Origin: an uncultured bacterium
GTDB lineage: Bacteria; Patescibacteriota; Minisyncoccia; Phycocordibacterales; UBA9973
DNA: 7,036 bases
Direction of reading: 5' to 3'
Assembly: GCA_903907175.1 (NCBI GenBank)
Contig: CAIVNB010000053.1
Location: 1-7,036 of the forward strand
Shown here: positions 1-6,426 of the stretch, piece by piece
Position numbering within the stretch: the stretch's first letter is position 1
How the letters are laid out: each line of letters begins with the position of its first letter
Notes under the pieces: generated by a model
What the model was told of the DNA's origin: nothing
The model's database searches: none
The model's input: the letters and a program-made list of their open reading frames with translations, nothing else
Made by a program: the position numbers and the translations under genes

Positions 1-141
1 CTCGACCAATGTGCTAATGCAAATGAATTTCGCCACACTCCGATTAAAGTCGGAGTGTCCGCCCTCGCTCCGCCACCTTTTCATGCATATTTTATTTCGC
101 GGGGGATTTCTTTTTAAATTTGGTATGGGTGGCGGGCGAGG
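1..141. repeat. Left copy of a 141-base perfect terminal inverted repeat
   Basis: Bases 1-141 are the exact reverse complement of 6896-7036. Identity stops at the next inner base: 142 is G, while the matching base from the other end would be T. The repeat is itself structured, with a hairpin at 35-58 and a second stem whose arms are 62-77 and 128-142. It contains no credible gene; the longer reading frame that starts at 120 inside it is not the likely start of the regulator that follows. It could be the terminus of a linear or mobile element, or the visible part of a longer inverted repeat that the assembler could not cross. The inverted repeat is certain; its meaning is not. Confidence 0.97.
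35..58. repeat. ACACTC-type hairpin in the left terminal repeat
   Basis: Perfect 9-base arms ACACTCCGA (35-43) and TCGGAGTGT (50-58) surround the 6-base loop TTAAAG. The same hairpin occurs in the right terminal repeat (6979-7002). A related one with different but still complementary arms lies at 6611-6634. No T-run follows on either strand, so it does not look like an intrinsic terminator. It resembles a REP-like dispersed hairpin. Confidence 0.85.
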
Positions 142-142
142 G
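62..142. repeat. Second stem within the left terminal repeat
   Basis: The arm at 62-77 (CCCTCGCTCCGCCACC) pairs with 128-142 (GGTGGCGGGCGAGGG) with a single bulged base. The intervening sequence of about 50 bases is AT-rich and contains the palindrome ATGCAT. The outer edge of the right arm coincides with the inner boundary of the terminal repeat. The mirror copy uses 6960-6975 and 6896-6909. This suggests the repeat is a defined two-hairpin unit and not an arbitrary slice. Confidence 0.7.
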
Positions 143-156
143 TATTTTCTACCTAT

Positions 157-188
157 TACATTATAATATAATATTGTGGTATAATGTA
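157..188 (+). promoter_or_regulatory. Promoter with inverted-repeat operator for the XRE regulator
   Basis: TACATTATA (157-165) and TATAATGTA (180-188) are perfect inverted 9-base arms separated by 14 bases, so their centres are 23 bases apart, about two helical turns. The right arm contains a consensus -10 hexamer TATAAT at 180-185. A second TATAAT lies at 162-167, and no good -35 is visible. A symmetric site overlapping the promoter directly before an XRE gene fits autorepression. AT-rich sequence makes such symmetry easier to get by chance. Confidence 0.5.
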
Positions 189-209
189 GCAAGAGCTATA
201 CTGTGGATA

Positions 210-416
210 ATGAAAAATGAGTCAGTAAAGCTTGGGAAAAATATGAAACGCATTAGAATCAGCAAGGGTTTAACGCAAGGCGATATTTTTCGTTCTCTCG
301 GCGTGAGCCGAGGTTTTATAAGTAATATCGAAAGTGGAAAAACAAATCCTACACTTTCTACAATCGCAAAGTTGGCGAAAGCCCTCAGTGTTTCAAGCGA
401 TGAACTTTTGAAATAA
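210..416 (+). CDS. XRE-family helix-turn-helix transcriptional regulator
   Basis: This is a 68-residue protein that is essentially one Cro/C1-type HTH domain. The pattern LGKNMKRIRISKGLTQ (8-23), the first HTH helix (about 22-30), the recognition helix SRGFISNIESG (33-43) and the tail KTNPTLSTIAKLAKALSV...DELL follow the HTH_3 family closely. I chose ATG 210 over the in-frame ATG at 120 because the extra 30 residues are hydrophobic, unlike the family, and start inside the terminal repeat upstream of the -10 box. ATG 243 would cut the first helix. There is no clear Shine-Dalgarno. The gene ends 4 bases before the metallopeptidase start, so the two are probably co-transcribed. It probably represses its own promoter at the symmetric site 157-188. 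Its small size, lacking a second domain, is typical of regulators in mobile elements and toxin-antitoxin or restriction loci. Confidence 0.88.
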   Translation: MKNESVKLGKNMKRIRISKGLTQGDIFRSLGVSRGFISNIESGKTNPTLSTIAKLAKALSVSSDELLK

Positions 417-420
417 ATTT

Positions 421-1383
421 ATGGAAAATTTTTTTAGTTTAGAAAGTATTGAAAAGAGAAAAAAGAGAGGAAACTCTAGGGAAAATATACCTATGCAAAA
501 AAGGGATAGACCAAGTAGCATTGAAACCAGTGTTGGAACCAGCGGACGTATTGAACAAAAAAATGAGGGAGACAAAGAAGATACAAAAGACCAAGAACAA
601 TACAATATTGGAATAAAAATAAATGTTGTTTTAAAAAGAGAAGATATCATCAAAAATGAAACTGATCGTATTTTGTGGTATATAAAAAATTATGATAGAT
701 ATGAAAAACTAGGATATTCGGACATTTTAAATATTCCCAGAAGTATTAATTTAAAAAAATATACAAGGGAAGATGTTGAAAAATATGTTGAAGAAAACTA
801 TTTTAAAAATCAAATAAATTATGAAGTTTATGCAAAAGAACTTTTGGAAACTTGGAATAATATGTCAAAAAAAATGGCTAAAGCCATGCAAGAACTTTAT
901 GGATTTGTTTCCTTAGATAATTTTACTGTTGCTCCTACTTTGTATGGCACTGGTGGTGGTTCTTTGGAAAAAGGTGGTGTAATCTTTTTTAAAATACCAA
1001 TAGATCGTTCTCGAGAACGCACCACAGTAGAAAGAATTACTCATGAAGTACTTACTCATGGAGTAACCGCTTCGCTTCGAGAAGGGACAGAAATAGATGA
1101 ATCGATTTCTACCTCACATCAATGGTACAAAGAGCGGTTAATGGATTTACTTGGCAGAACGCTCCTTGTTCGCACGGGTATTTTGAAAAGGGAAGAAGTA
1201 AAAATGGATGGGGACGTAGAACGCGAAGTTGCTGGTATTGTGGACCCAATTTACTATCTAAACCTAGAAAATCAAAATGAAGATAATTTGCGATATAATG
1301 GCGGGGTTCAAAATTTATTTAAGGCTATTATAGAAAAAATAAAAACTGACGATATTCAAACGTCTAGAAAAATTGAAAATTAA
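421..1383 (+). CDS. Putative zinc metallopeptidase (HExxxH motif), partner of the XRE regulator
   Basis: 320 residues. Residues 1-60 are charged and low-complexity, probably disordered, with no signal peptide or membrane segment, so it should act in the cytoplasm. The central part carries APTLYGTGGGS (171-181), a hydrophobic strand and then ITHEVLTHG (206-214), a helix with the metal-binding signature HExxxH (H208, E209, H213). About 20 residues on, SHQWYKERLMDLL (232-244) could supply a third ligand from H233 or E238. The extended HExxxH spacing recalls the DUF1704/MATCAP-type gluzincins and not the HExxH of ImmA/IrrE, but overall similarity is too weak to name a family. Its position 4 bases after an XRE regulator resembles repressor plus protease switches, so cleavage of that regulator is a plausible but unproven role. 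There is no Shine-Dalgarno. An internal ATG at 493 would remove part of the disordered tail and cannot be excluded as the start. Confidence 0.7.
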   Translation: MENFFSLESIEKRKKRGNSRENIPMQKRDRPSSIETSVGTSGRIEQKNEGDKEDTKDQEQYNIGIKINVVLKREDIIKNETDRILWYIKNYDRYEKLGYSDILNIPRSINLKKYTREDVEKYVEENYFKNQINYEVYAKELLETWNNMSKKMAKAMQELYGFVSLDNFTVAPTLYGTGGGSLEKGGVIFFKIPIDRSRERTTVERITHEVLTHGVTASLREGTEIDESISTSHQWYKERLMDLLGRTLLVRTGILKREEVKMDGDVEREVAGIVDPIYYLNLENQNEDNLRYNGGVQNLFKAIIEKIKTDDIQTSRKIEN

Positions 1384-1400
1384 AAAGACCTATGTTGAAT

Positions 1401-1425
1401 TTAGCTCTGATCGGCTAATATTTTT
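1401..1425 (+). terminator. Weak hairpin followed by T-run after the metallopeptidase gene
   Basis: TTAGC (1401-1405) and GCTAA (1414-1418) form a 5-base stem with an 8-base loop, followed by TATTTTT. The stem is short and low in GC, so termination would be inefficient at best. It sits between two probable transcription units. Confidence 0.25.
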
Positions 1426-1428
1426 GTG

Positions 1429-1457
1429 TTTCAAATATTCTTTAAATTTGCTAAAAT
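1429..1457 (+). promoter_or_regulatory. Extended -10 promoter for the four-gene run
   Basis: TAAAAT at 1452-1457 is preceded by TG at 1449-1450, giving the extended -10 form TGnTAAAAT. A poor -35 candidate, TTTCAA, sits 17 bases upstream (1429-1434). The start codon of the next gene is at 1464, only 6 bases after the -10, so a transcript from here would be leaderless or nearly so. This agrees with the absence of a ribosome binding site before that ATG. Confidence 0.4.
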
Positions 1458-1463
1458 AACAAT

Positions 1464-2285
1464 ATGAAAAAAGAAATTAGCAAAACAAAAAATAATGGGA
1501 TTTTAGTCATAGTGGCTGGGGCTGCAGGAGAAATAGGTACTGAATTTTGTAAGGCAATAATTAGGAACGATATTGATTGTATAGGTATTATTAGAAATAA
1601 AAGAACAAATATTGAATCTTCTTTTTATAAAGAAATAACCTGCGAACTATCTAATGAGGAACAAATAGAAAAAGTGTTTTTTAATGTTGATTTTGGTAAA
1701 TACAAAAAAATAATTTTTCTACACACCATAGGTGTAGATATGTTTGACCCAAGAGGATATCCTCCTCGTGTTAATCCAATGAATACTATTCCACCCGAAG
1801 TTTATAATACAAACGTAAATTCTTTTAAATATTTATTGAGATATTGTGTAAATAAAATTAAAAAAAATAATTCCAAAAAAATAAAAACTAAATTTAGAAT
1901 TGCAATAATTGCTGGAGTTGGAGATAAACACGCTCCTTTTGTTATAGAGTCATTTTGCGAAGCAAAATTTATTTTAAGGCAATATATTCAGTCTTTTATA
2001 AATTTATACCCAAATTGGATTTCTGGTTTATCAATAAATGTTAGTTCGACTATTACAAAATCAGCTTTGGCTGTTAGACCATACGCGAACACTCATTATT
2101 GGCTCGAGCCAAAGGAAGTTGTAAATAAATCTTTCAAAGATCTGATTTCATTTTCTTCTCAATATGAAGAAATTGATATAGTAAAAAAATCTCCAAAATT
2201 TTTTAATGGTTATTATGAAAATAATAAAATTCTTTATGAAAAATGGAGTAAGGAAACTGGAATTGAGGGTATTGTCAAAAAATAA
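1464..2285 (+). CDS. SDR-fold (Rossmann) protein with missing catalytic residues
   Basis: 273 residues, a usual length for a short-chain dehydrogenase/reductase (SDR). The N-terminal strand ILVIVAGAAGEIGTEF (13-28) contains the glycine-rich nucleotide-binding turn GAAGEIG (19-25), and KIIFLHTIG (82-90) occupies the place of the NNAG strand. NVNSFKYLL (117-125) matches the helix bearing the conserved Asn. At the active site the YxxxK motif reads FCEAK (164-168): Lys is kept but Tyr is Phe. The catalytic Ser, expected about 12-13 residues earlier, falls in AGVGDK (150-155), where there is none. It may therefore bind NAD(P) or a nucleotide without normal oxidoreductase activity. The segment INVSSTITKSA (191-201) matches the post-active-site SDR loop. 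It heads the tight run to 6384, with the next gene starting 2 bases after its stop. The fold assignment is fairly secure; the role is unknown. Confidence 0.75.
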   Translation: MKKEISKTKNNGILVIVAGAAGEIGTEFCKAIIRNDIDCIGIIRNKRTNIESSFYKEITCELSNEEQIEKVFFNVDFGKYKKIIFLHTIGVDMFDPRGYPPRVNPMNTIPPEVYNTNVNSFKYLLRYCVNKIKKNNSKKIKTKFRIAIIAGVGDKHAPFVIESFCEAKFILRQYIQSFINLYPNWISGLSINVSSTITKSALAVRPYANTHYWLEPKEVVNKSFKDLISFSSQYEEIDIVKKSPKFFNGYYENNKILYEKWSKETGIEGIVKK

Positions 2286-2287
2286 AA

Positions 2288-4000
2288 ATGAACGAAGAAA
2301 CAAAAATCTGTAAAAATTGTAAAAATGAATTTATTTTAAATTCAAATGATTTTGGTTTTTATGAAAAAGTGAAAGTTCCACCACCAAATTTTTGTTCAGA
2401 GTGCAGATTTGAACGCAGACTTTTTTGGCGCAATGAAAGAACCTTTTACAAAAGAACGTGCGATTTATGTCAGAAAAATATTATTTCAAGCTACGATATT
2501 AATCAGCCATTCCCTGTGTATTGTCAAAAATGTTGGTGGAGTGATAATTGGGATCCGTTTTCATATGGGAGAGAATTCGATTTTTCAAGACCGTTCTTCG
2601 AGCAGTTTCGGGAACTTATGGATAAAGTACCAATGCTTAATATGCAAAACGATGACGGAGTTGCATCTCTTAATTCTGAATACGCGCAAGATTTTGCCTT
2701 CAGTAAAAACTGCTATCTAACAAGTGGGGGCTGGTATTGTGATAACGTTATGTATTCTTACTACACTTGTTTTGATAAAGATATTGCAGACAGTTATTTT
2801 TTAAATAATTCAGAACGATGTTATGAATGCATAGAATCAGAAAGGCTTTTCGATAGTAAATACTCTCAGTTGTGTTTTGATTCACTAGGACTTTCTTTTT
2901 GTTATGACATGCGAAACTGTCAGAATTGTTTTATGTGTGTCGGATTAAGAGGAAAAAATTATCATATACGCAATCAGCCATATTCCAAAGAAGAATATTT
3001 AGAACAATTAAAAAAAGAAAATATCGAAAAAAGGAGTGGAGTAAATAATTCTAAAAAAGAATTTGAGTCAATGATTTTAAAATTTCCAAATCGTTATGCT
3101 CAATTAATAAAATCCCCACTTTCAACGGGGCATATGCTTATAAATTCAAAAATGTCCACTGATTGTTTTTGGGCGAGAGAGCTGGAAAATTGTAAACACC
3201 TTATTTTTTTAGACGGAGCAAAAGATTGTTATGATTGCAATAGTAGTGGAAATCCGAATTTGTGTTATGAAAGCCTTACCCCCGATAATTCGTACAATAG
3301 TCTTTTTACGATTTTTTGCTGGAAATGTAGTTATGCTTTTTATTCTAATAATTGCCACTCTTCAAATAATATTTTTGGTTCTATTAGCTTAAAACACGCC
3401 GAATATTCAATTTTAAATAAAAAATACACTAAGGAGAAATATGAAATATTGAAAGAAAAAATTATTGAGCACCTGAAAAAAAATGGGGAATGGGGAGAAT
3501 TTTTCCCAATTTCAATTGCTCCTTATTCATATAAGGAAAGTTTTAATATGGAATTTTTACCTCTTTCTAAAGAACAGATATTAGAGAGAGGGTTCAAATG
3601 GAAAGAAGGGAAAGAAAGAAAATATGATATAACACTTTTCCAAAATAAAATACCGGACAGCATTTTGGACGTTGATGATCAGATTTTAGATGAAGTTGTT
3701 GAATGTGCACATAACGGCACCTGTAATCATGTATGCTCTACTGCTTTTCGTTTGATTGAAAGAGAATTACAGTTTTACAAAAAAATGAATATATCTATTC
3801 CGACAATTTGTCCCAATTGCAGATATTACGAAAGAATCAAGAAAAGAAATCCACCGAAACTCTGGCATAGAACTTGTATGTGCGATAAAACTAATCACGA
3901 ACATTCAGGAAAATGTTTGAACGAATTTGAAACAAGTTATGCCCCCGAACGCTCAGAAATTGTTTATTGTGAGCAGTGTTATCAAAAAGAAGTTTATTAA
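2288..4000 (+). CDS. Large cysteine-rich multi-zinc-ribbon protein of CPR type, function unknown
   Basis: 570 residues with 36 cysteines. The N-terminal module (8-83) has four CxxC pairs: C8/C11, C36/C39, C58/C61 and C79/C82. The first half, with pattern CxxCxxxF...FY...PPPxFCxxCR, resembles the probable zinc-ribbon family zf-trcl. It leads into WWSDNWDPFSYGREFDFSRP (83-102 region). The middle (142-356) is studded with Cys and NC motifs such as NCQNCFMC (210-217). The segment around KYTKEKYEILKEKIIEHLKK is a helix, followed by EWGEFFPISIAPYSY. The C-terminal module (483-567) repeats the N-terminal plan with C508/C511, C530, C532, C543 and C561/C564. There is no signal peptide or membrane segment, so it is a cytoplasmic zinc or other metal-binding protein. 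Proteins of this architecture are, from memory, frequent and uncharacterised in Parcubacteria. It lies 2 bases after the SDR gene and 13 before the OLD nuclease gene. I assign no activity. Confidence 0.8.
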   Translation: MNEETKICKNCKNEFILNSNDFGFYEKVKVPPPNFCSECRFERRLFWRNERTFYKRTCDLCQKNIISSYDINQPFPVYCQKCWWSDNWDPFSYGREFDFSRPFFEQFRELMDKVPMLNMQNDDGVASLNSEYAQDFAFSKNCYLTSGGWYCDNVMYSYYTCFDKDIADSYFLNNSERCYECIESERLFDSKYSQLCFDSLGLSFCYDMRNCQNCFMCVGLRGKNYHIRNQPYSKEEYLEQLKKENIEKRSGVNNSKKEFESMILKFPNRYAQLIKSPLSTGHMLINSKMSTDCFWARELENCKHLIFLDGAKDCYDCNSSGNPNLCYESLTPDNSYNSLFTIFCWKCSYAFYSNNCHSSNNIFGSISLKHAEYSILNKKYTKEKYEILKEKIIEHLKKNGEWGEFFPISIAPYSYKESFNMEFLPLSKEQILERGFKWKEGKERKYDITLFQNKIPDSILDVDDQILDEVVECAHNGTCNHVCSTAFRLIERELQFYKKMNISIPTICPNCRYYERIKKRNPPKLWHRTCMCDKTNHEHSGKCLNEFETSYAPERSEIVYCEQCYQKEVY

Positions 4001-4013
4001 TTAAAAATTAAAA

Positions 4014-5672
4014 ATGTATATAAAAAATATAAAGTTAAACAATTTCAAGTGTTTCCAAGGAGAATATATCTGCAATTTTTGTATTCCTGACGGAAAAACA
4101 CTGGGTAGTGGTTTAAATGTTTTTGTTGGAGAAAACAACTCTGGTAAATCGTCTCTAATGGAAGCAATATATTTTGTAAGAAACAAAGGAAAAAAAGACG
4201 TAAAATGCATCGAATCTTCTGAAGGTGATGAATTTTACATTGAACAAACATTTGTCGGAGATATAGAAAATGTCGTAAATAACTTTGTGCAAGACAATAA
4301 AAAAGAAACTTTTAAAAGGAGGATTTACGAAGAAAACAATGAAAAACTTTTCACAGTAAAAAGAAATTTTGAAGACGATGAAGAAATTAAAAAAATACTC
4401 TTTCTTAATAAAGATACTGGTGAATATAAAAATGAGTCTGGCATAGACGGTCCATTTCAATCATTTTTCCAAATAAGTAACATTTGGGCAAAGACAAATC
4501 CAGAAAAAGAAAGTAAATTTGGTTCCTCAACCGTCTGTGGGAATCTTCTTTCTGATATTTCGGAAAAGTTTAAAATTGACCACGAAGAACAGTATAAAAA
4601 GTTTTTGCAAATATTTACTGAAACATTTAATGATGAAAAATCGGGGTTACAAGCAGACCTTAATCAGGTGGCTTCTGAAACTGAAATAATATTAAACGAG
4701 CAGTTTGGGCAAGCAAAATTACGTTTTAGATTTGAAAATCCAGAACCAGATATTTTATTCAGCAATATCAAAATTTTTGTAAAAGATAGCGGGCCCGAAA
4801 CTGAATTATCAGAAAAAGGCCACGGAATGCAAAGAGCTGTAATTTTATCTCTTTTGCAAGTGTATGCAAAAAGGATTACTGAAATTATCGACACAGATGG
4901 TAATAAAAAATTAAAACCGCATTTTTTATTTATTGATGAACCAGAAATGGGATTACATCCACAAGCACAAAAAAAGCTTTTTGAGGCGTTAAGGGTTATA
5001 TCGAAAACCCATCAAGTTTTTATTTCTACACATTCAGAAAATTTTATTCCTGTTGATTTAATTTCTAACATATTTAAGTTCAATAAAGAAAAAACTTCGG
5101 GGAAGATAACTATTTTTGATGGTAAAAATTTAACCTTAGACCTAAAAGTAAACAGAAAGTTCTTTATGCATCATCACAAACTTTTCTTTACTGATAAAGC
5201 AATTTTCGTTGAGGGTGTTGATGACTTCGAGTTATATCCTGTTTATTTAGAAAAAACCAAACCCCATCTTAAAAAGGACTTACATTTTATTGGAGGATGT
5301 GGAAACTATTTAATTTTCAGAGAGTTGTGCGATGGATTTGGAATTAAGTCATCTTTTATTTTTGATCTGGATGTAATTAACAAGAATAGTACTCTTTTTG
5401 ATAAATACTCTGAAATTAAAGAAAAAATAACTTTACTGGGAAAAGAGTTGTTATCTGGTGTTCCTAAAAATCAGCGATCTGAAAATTTATTTGATATATC
5501 CTTGTCATCTGAAGAAAAGAAACTTAAACAGAAAATCATTGAGAGCTTGATGAAATTAAACTATTTTGTCCTCCCTAGCGGTGCAATTGAAAACTATCTT
5601 GATGCCAATGGTAGTTCAATTGGGAACGAATCTGAGCTAGAAAATATATTTTCTAAAGTTGAAATAATATAA
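4014..5672 (+). CDS. OLD-family ATP-dependent nuclease (AAA ATPase plus TOPRIM)
   Basis: 552 residues. An SMC/RecF-like ATPase comes first: IKNIKLNNFKCF (3-14), Walker A GENNSGKSS (39-47), signature SEKGHGMQRA (266-275), Walker B FLFIDEPEMGLHP (304-316), and switch histidine H340 in FISTHSENF. The TOPRIM nuclease domain follows: FVEGVDD (398-404) gives the metal-binding Glu/Asp, and FIFDLDVI (448-455) gives the DxD pair D451/D453. LPSGAIENYL (520-529) is the usual late OLD motif. The protein ends about 23 residues after it, on the short side but without sign of truncation. OLD proteins cut or nick DNA, and P2 Old, Gabija GajA and retron effectors act against phage. No UvrD-like helicase (GajB), reverse transcriptase or AriB partner is present, so by context this is a stand-alone class 1 type. 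It lies 13 bases after the zinc-protein gene and 10 before the winged-helix gene. No Shine-Dalgarno is seen. Confidence 0.9.
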   Translation: MYIKNIKLNNFKCFQGEYICNFCIPDGKTLGSGLNVFVGENNSGKSSLMEAIYFVRNKGKKDVKCIESSEGDEFYIEQTFVGDIENVVNNFVQDNKKETFKRRIYEENNEKLFTVKRNFEDDEEIKKILFLNKDTGEYKNESGIDGPFQSFFQISNIWAKTNPEKESKFGSSTVCGNLLSDISEKFKIDHEEQYKKFLQIFTETFNDEKSGLQADLNQVASETEIILNEQFGQAKLRFRFENPEPDILFSNIKIFVKDSGPETELSEKGHGMQRAVILSLLQVYAKRITEIIDTDGNKKLKPHFLFIDEPEMGLHPQAQKKLFEALRVISKTHQVFISTHSENFIPVDLISNIFKFNKEKTSGKITIFDGKNLTLDLKVNRKFFMHHHKLFFTDKAIFVEGVDDFELYPVYLEKTKPHLKKDLHFIGGCGNYLIFRELCDGFGIKSSFIFDLDVINKNSTLFDKYSEIKEKITLLGKELLSGVPKNQRSENLFDISLSSEEKKLKQKIIESLMKLNYFVLPSGAIENYLDANGSSIGNESELENIFSKVEII

Positions 5673-5682
5673 AAAACATTAT

Positions 5683-6384
5683 ATGCCCGACGACCAAAAT
5701 ACAACTCAAAACCCAATTTCTGAGAAAAACTCTATTCCACTAAGCTCCCAAGAGCCCATGGCTGATGTACCTATTCTACCCATGGATTCCGAGCCTGCCG
5801 AAGTGCCTTCTGGGGCTCTAGAAAGCCCGCTGAACGACTTTTCAGTGAAAAGTAATGATATACCACCCTCTAATTCTACCCTTACGGAAGCAGAAAACCA
5901 GCCAAAAACTGAGGAGAAACAAGCTGAAAATAAAGCTAATCCCGAGCCAGTTTTTGAACCCTTGGAAACTCCCGAACCCCAAACGGCTCAACCACCGGTA
6001 TCTGAGCCGTTGAACTCTACGAGCGAGCCGTTAGGTGAGCAAGTAAAAGTGGAAGCTCCCGAAGTAAAACCTGAACCAATAAAAGAAGAAGTTAAACAAA
6101 CTGAAACAAAACCAATTCCCGAATCAAAACCCGTTGTCTCAAAACCATCACAAAAAGATCTATGGAGAAGATTTTTAGACAAAGTACAAATTGGAAAGAG
6201 AAAAAAATTGGAAAAGATTATGATAATGTTTTCTAAAAATTCTAAAATCACAAACGATGAAGTAGAAAAGTTTTTGCATGTATCAGATGCAACTGCAACT
6301 AGATATCTTTCAATCTTGGAAAAAGAAAATAGAATAAAACAAGTTGGAAAAACAGGACACGCAGTTTCATACACAAAAATTTAA
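5683..6384 (+). CDS. Pro/Glu-rich disordered protein with C-terminal winged-helix DNA-binding domain
   Basis: 233 residues. Residues 1-155 are rich in Pro, Glu, Ser and Thr with SEPL and EPxxPEP-like repeats and almost no hydrophobic clusters, so they are probably disordered; no signal peptide or membrane helix is seen. Residues 157-233 form a compact winged helix: a basic entry RRFLDKVQIGKRKKLEKIM (162-180), a first helix pair ITNDEVEKFLHV (189-200), recognition helix SDATATRYLSILEKE (201-215) and wing IKQVGKTGHAVSYTKI (218-233). This resembles DeoR/MarR-like HTH domains, and similar proteins occur in Parcubacteria as I remember them. It begins 10 bases after the OLD gene. Its first two thirds are GC-richer than the genes upstream, and it contains a hairpin repeat in frame (5982-6011), so it may have a different history. 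Its target is unknown; the inverted repeats just downstream are possible but untested. Confidence 0.78.
   Translation: MPDDQNTTQNPISEKNSIPLSSQEPMADVPILPMDSEPAEVPSGALESPLNDFSVKSNDIPPSNSTLTEAENQPKTEEKQAENKANPEPVFEPLETPEPQTAQPPVSEPLNSTSEPLGEQVKVEAPEVKPEPIKEEVKQTETKPIPESKPVVSKPSQKDLWRRFLDKVQIGKRKKLEKIMIMFSKNSKITNDEVEKFLHVSDATATRYLSILEKENRIKQVGKTGHAVSYTKI
5982..6011. repeat. Hairpin repeat copy inside the winged-helix gene
   Basis: AACGGCTCA (5982-5990) and TGAGCCGTT (6003-6011) are perfect inverted arms around a 12-base loop ending CCGGTATC. The intergenic hairpin at 6688-6717 has the same two arms, the same loop length and shares GGTAT at the same loop position: 24 of 30 bases are identical. 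Here it is translated as the TAQPPVSEPL part of the disordered linker. A further arm-like GAGCCGTT occurs at 6025-6032, giving a second SEPL. Confidence 0.8.
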
Positions 6385-6404
6385 TTTTGAATTCTAGGGA
6401 GCAA

Positions 6405-6426
6405 GCCGTCTTCTTTTCCTCACGGC
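6405..6426 (+). terminator. Possible weak terminator after the winged-helix gene
   Basis: GCCGT (6405-6409) and ACGGC (6422-6426) form a 5-base stem with a 12-base, pyrimidine-rich loop, followed by GCTTTTG. It lies about 20 bases after the stop codon, where the operon should end. The stem and T-run are both short. Confidence 0.25.

Noticed and set aside
120..209. N-terminal extension of the XRE protein to the ATG at 120
   Set aside because: It would begin inside the terminal repeat and upstream of the -10 box. It adds 30 hydrophobic residues foreign to the family, and the domain is complete from 210.
1006..1019. 14-base perfect palindrome CGTTCTCGAGAACG in the metallopeptidase gene
   Set aside because: One palindrome of this length is expected by chance at roughly this window size, and it has no second copy here.
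2409..2720. Second + frame within the zinc-protein gene
   Set aside because: The main frame has conserved Cys motifs throughout this interval, so the alternative frame is incidental.
4001..4460. Minus-strand frames opposite the start of the OLD gene
   Set aside because: They are the complementary shadow of an AT-rich gene, with Phe/Ile/Leu-rich translations and no motif.
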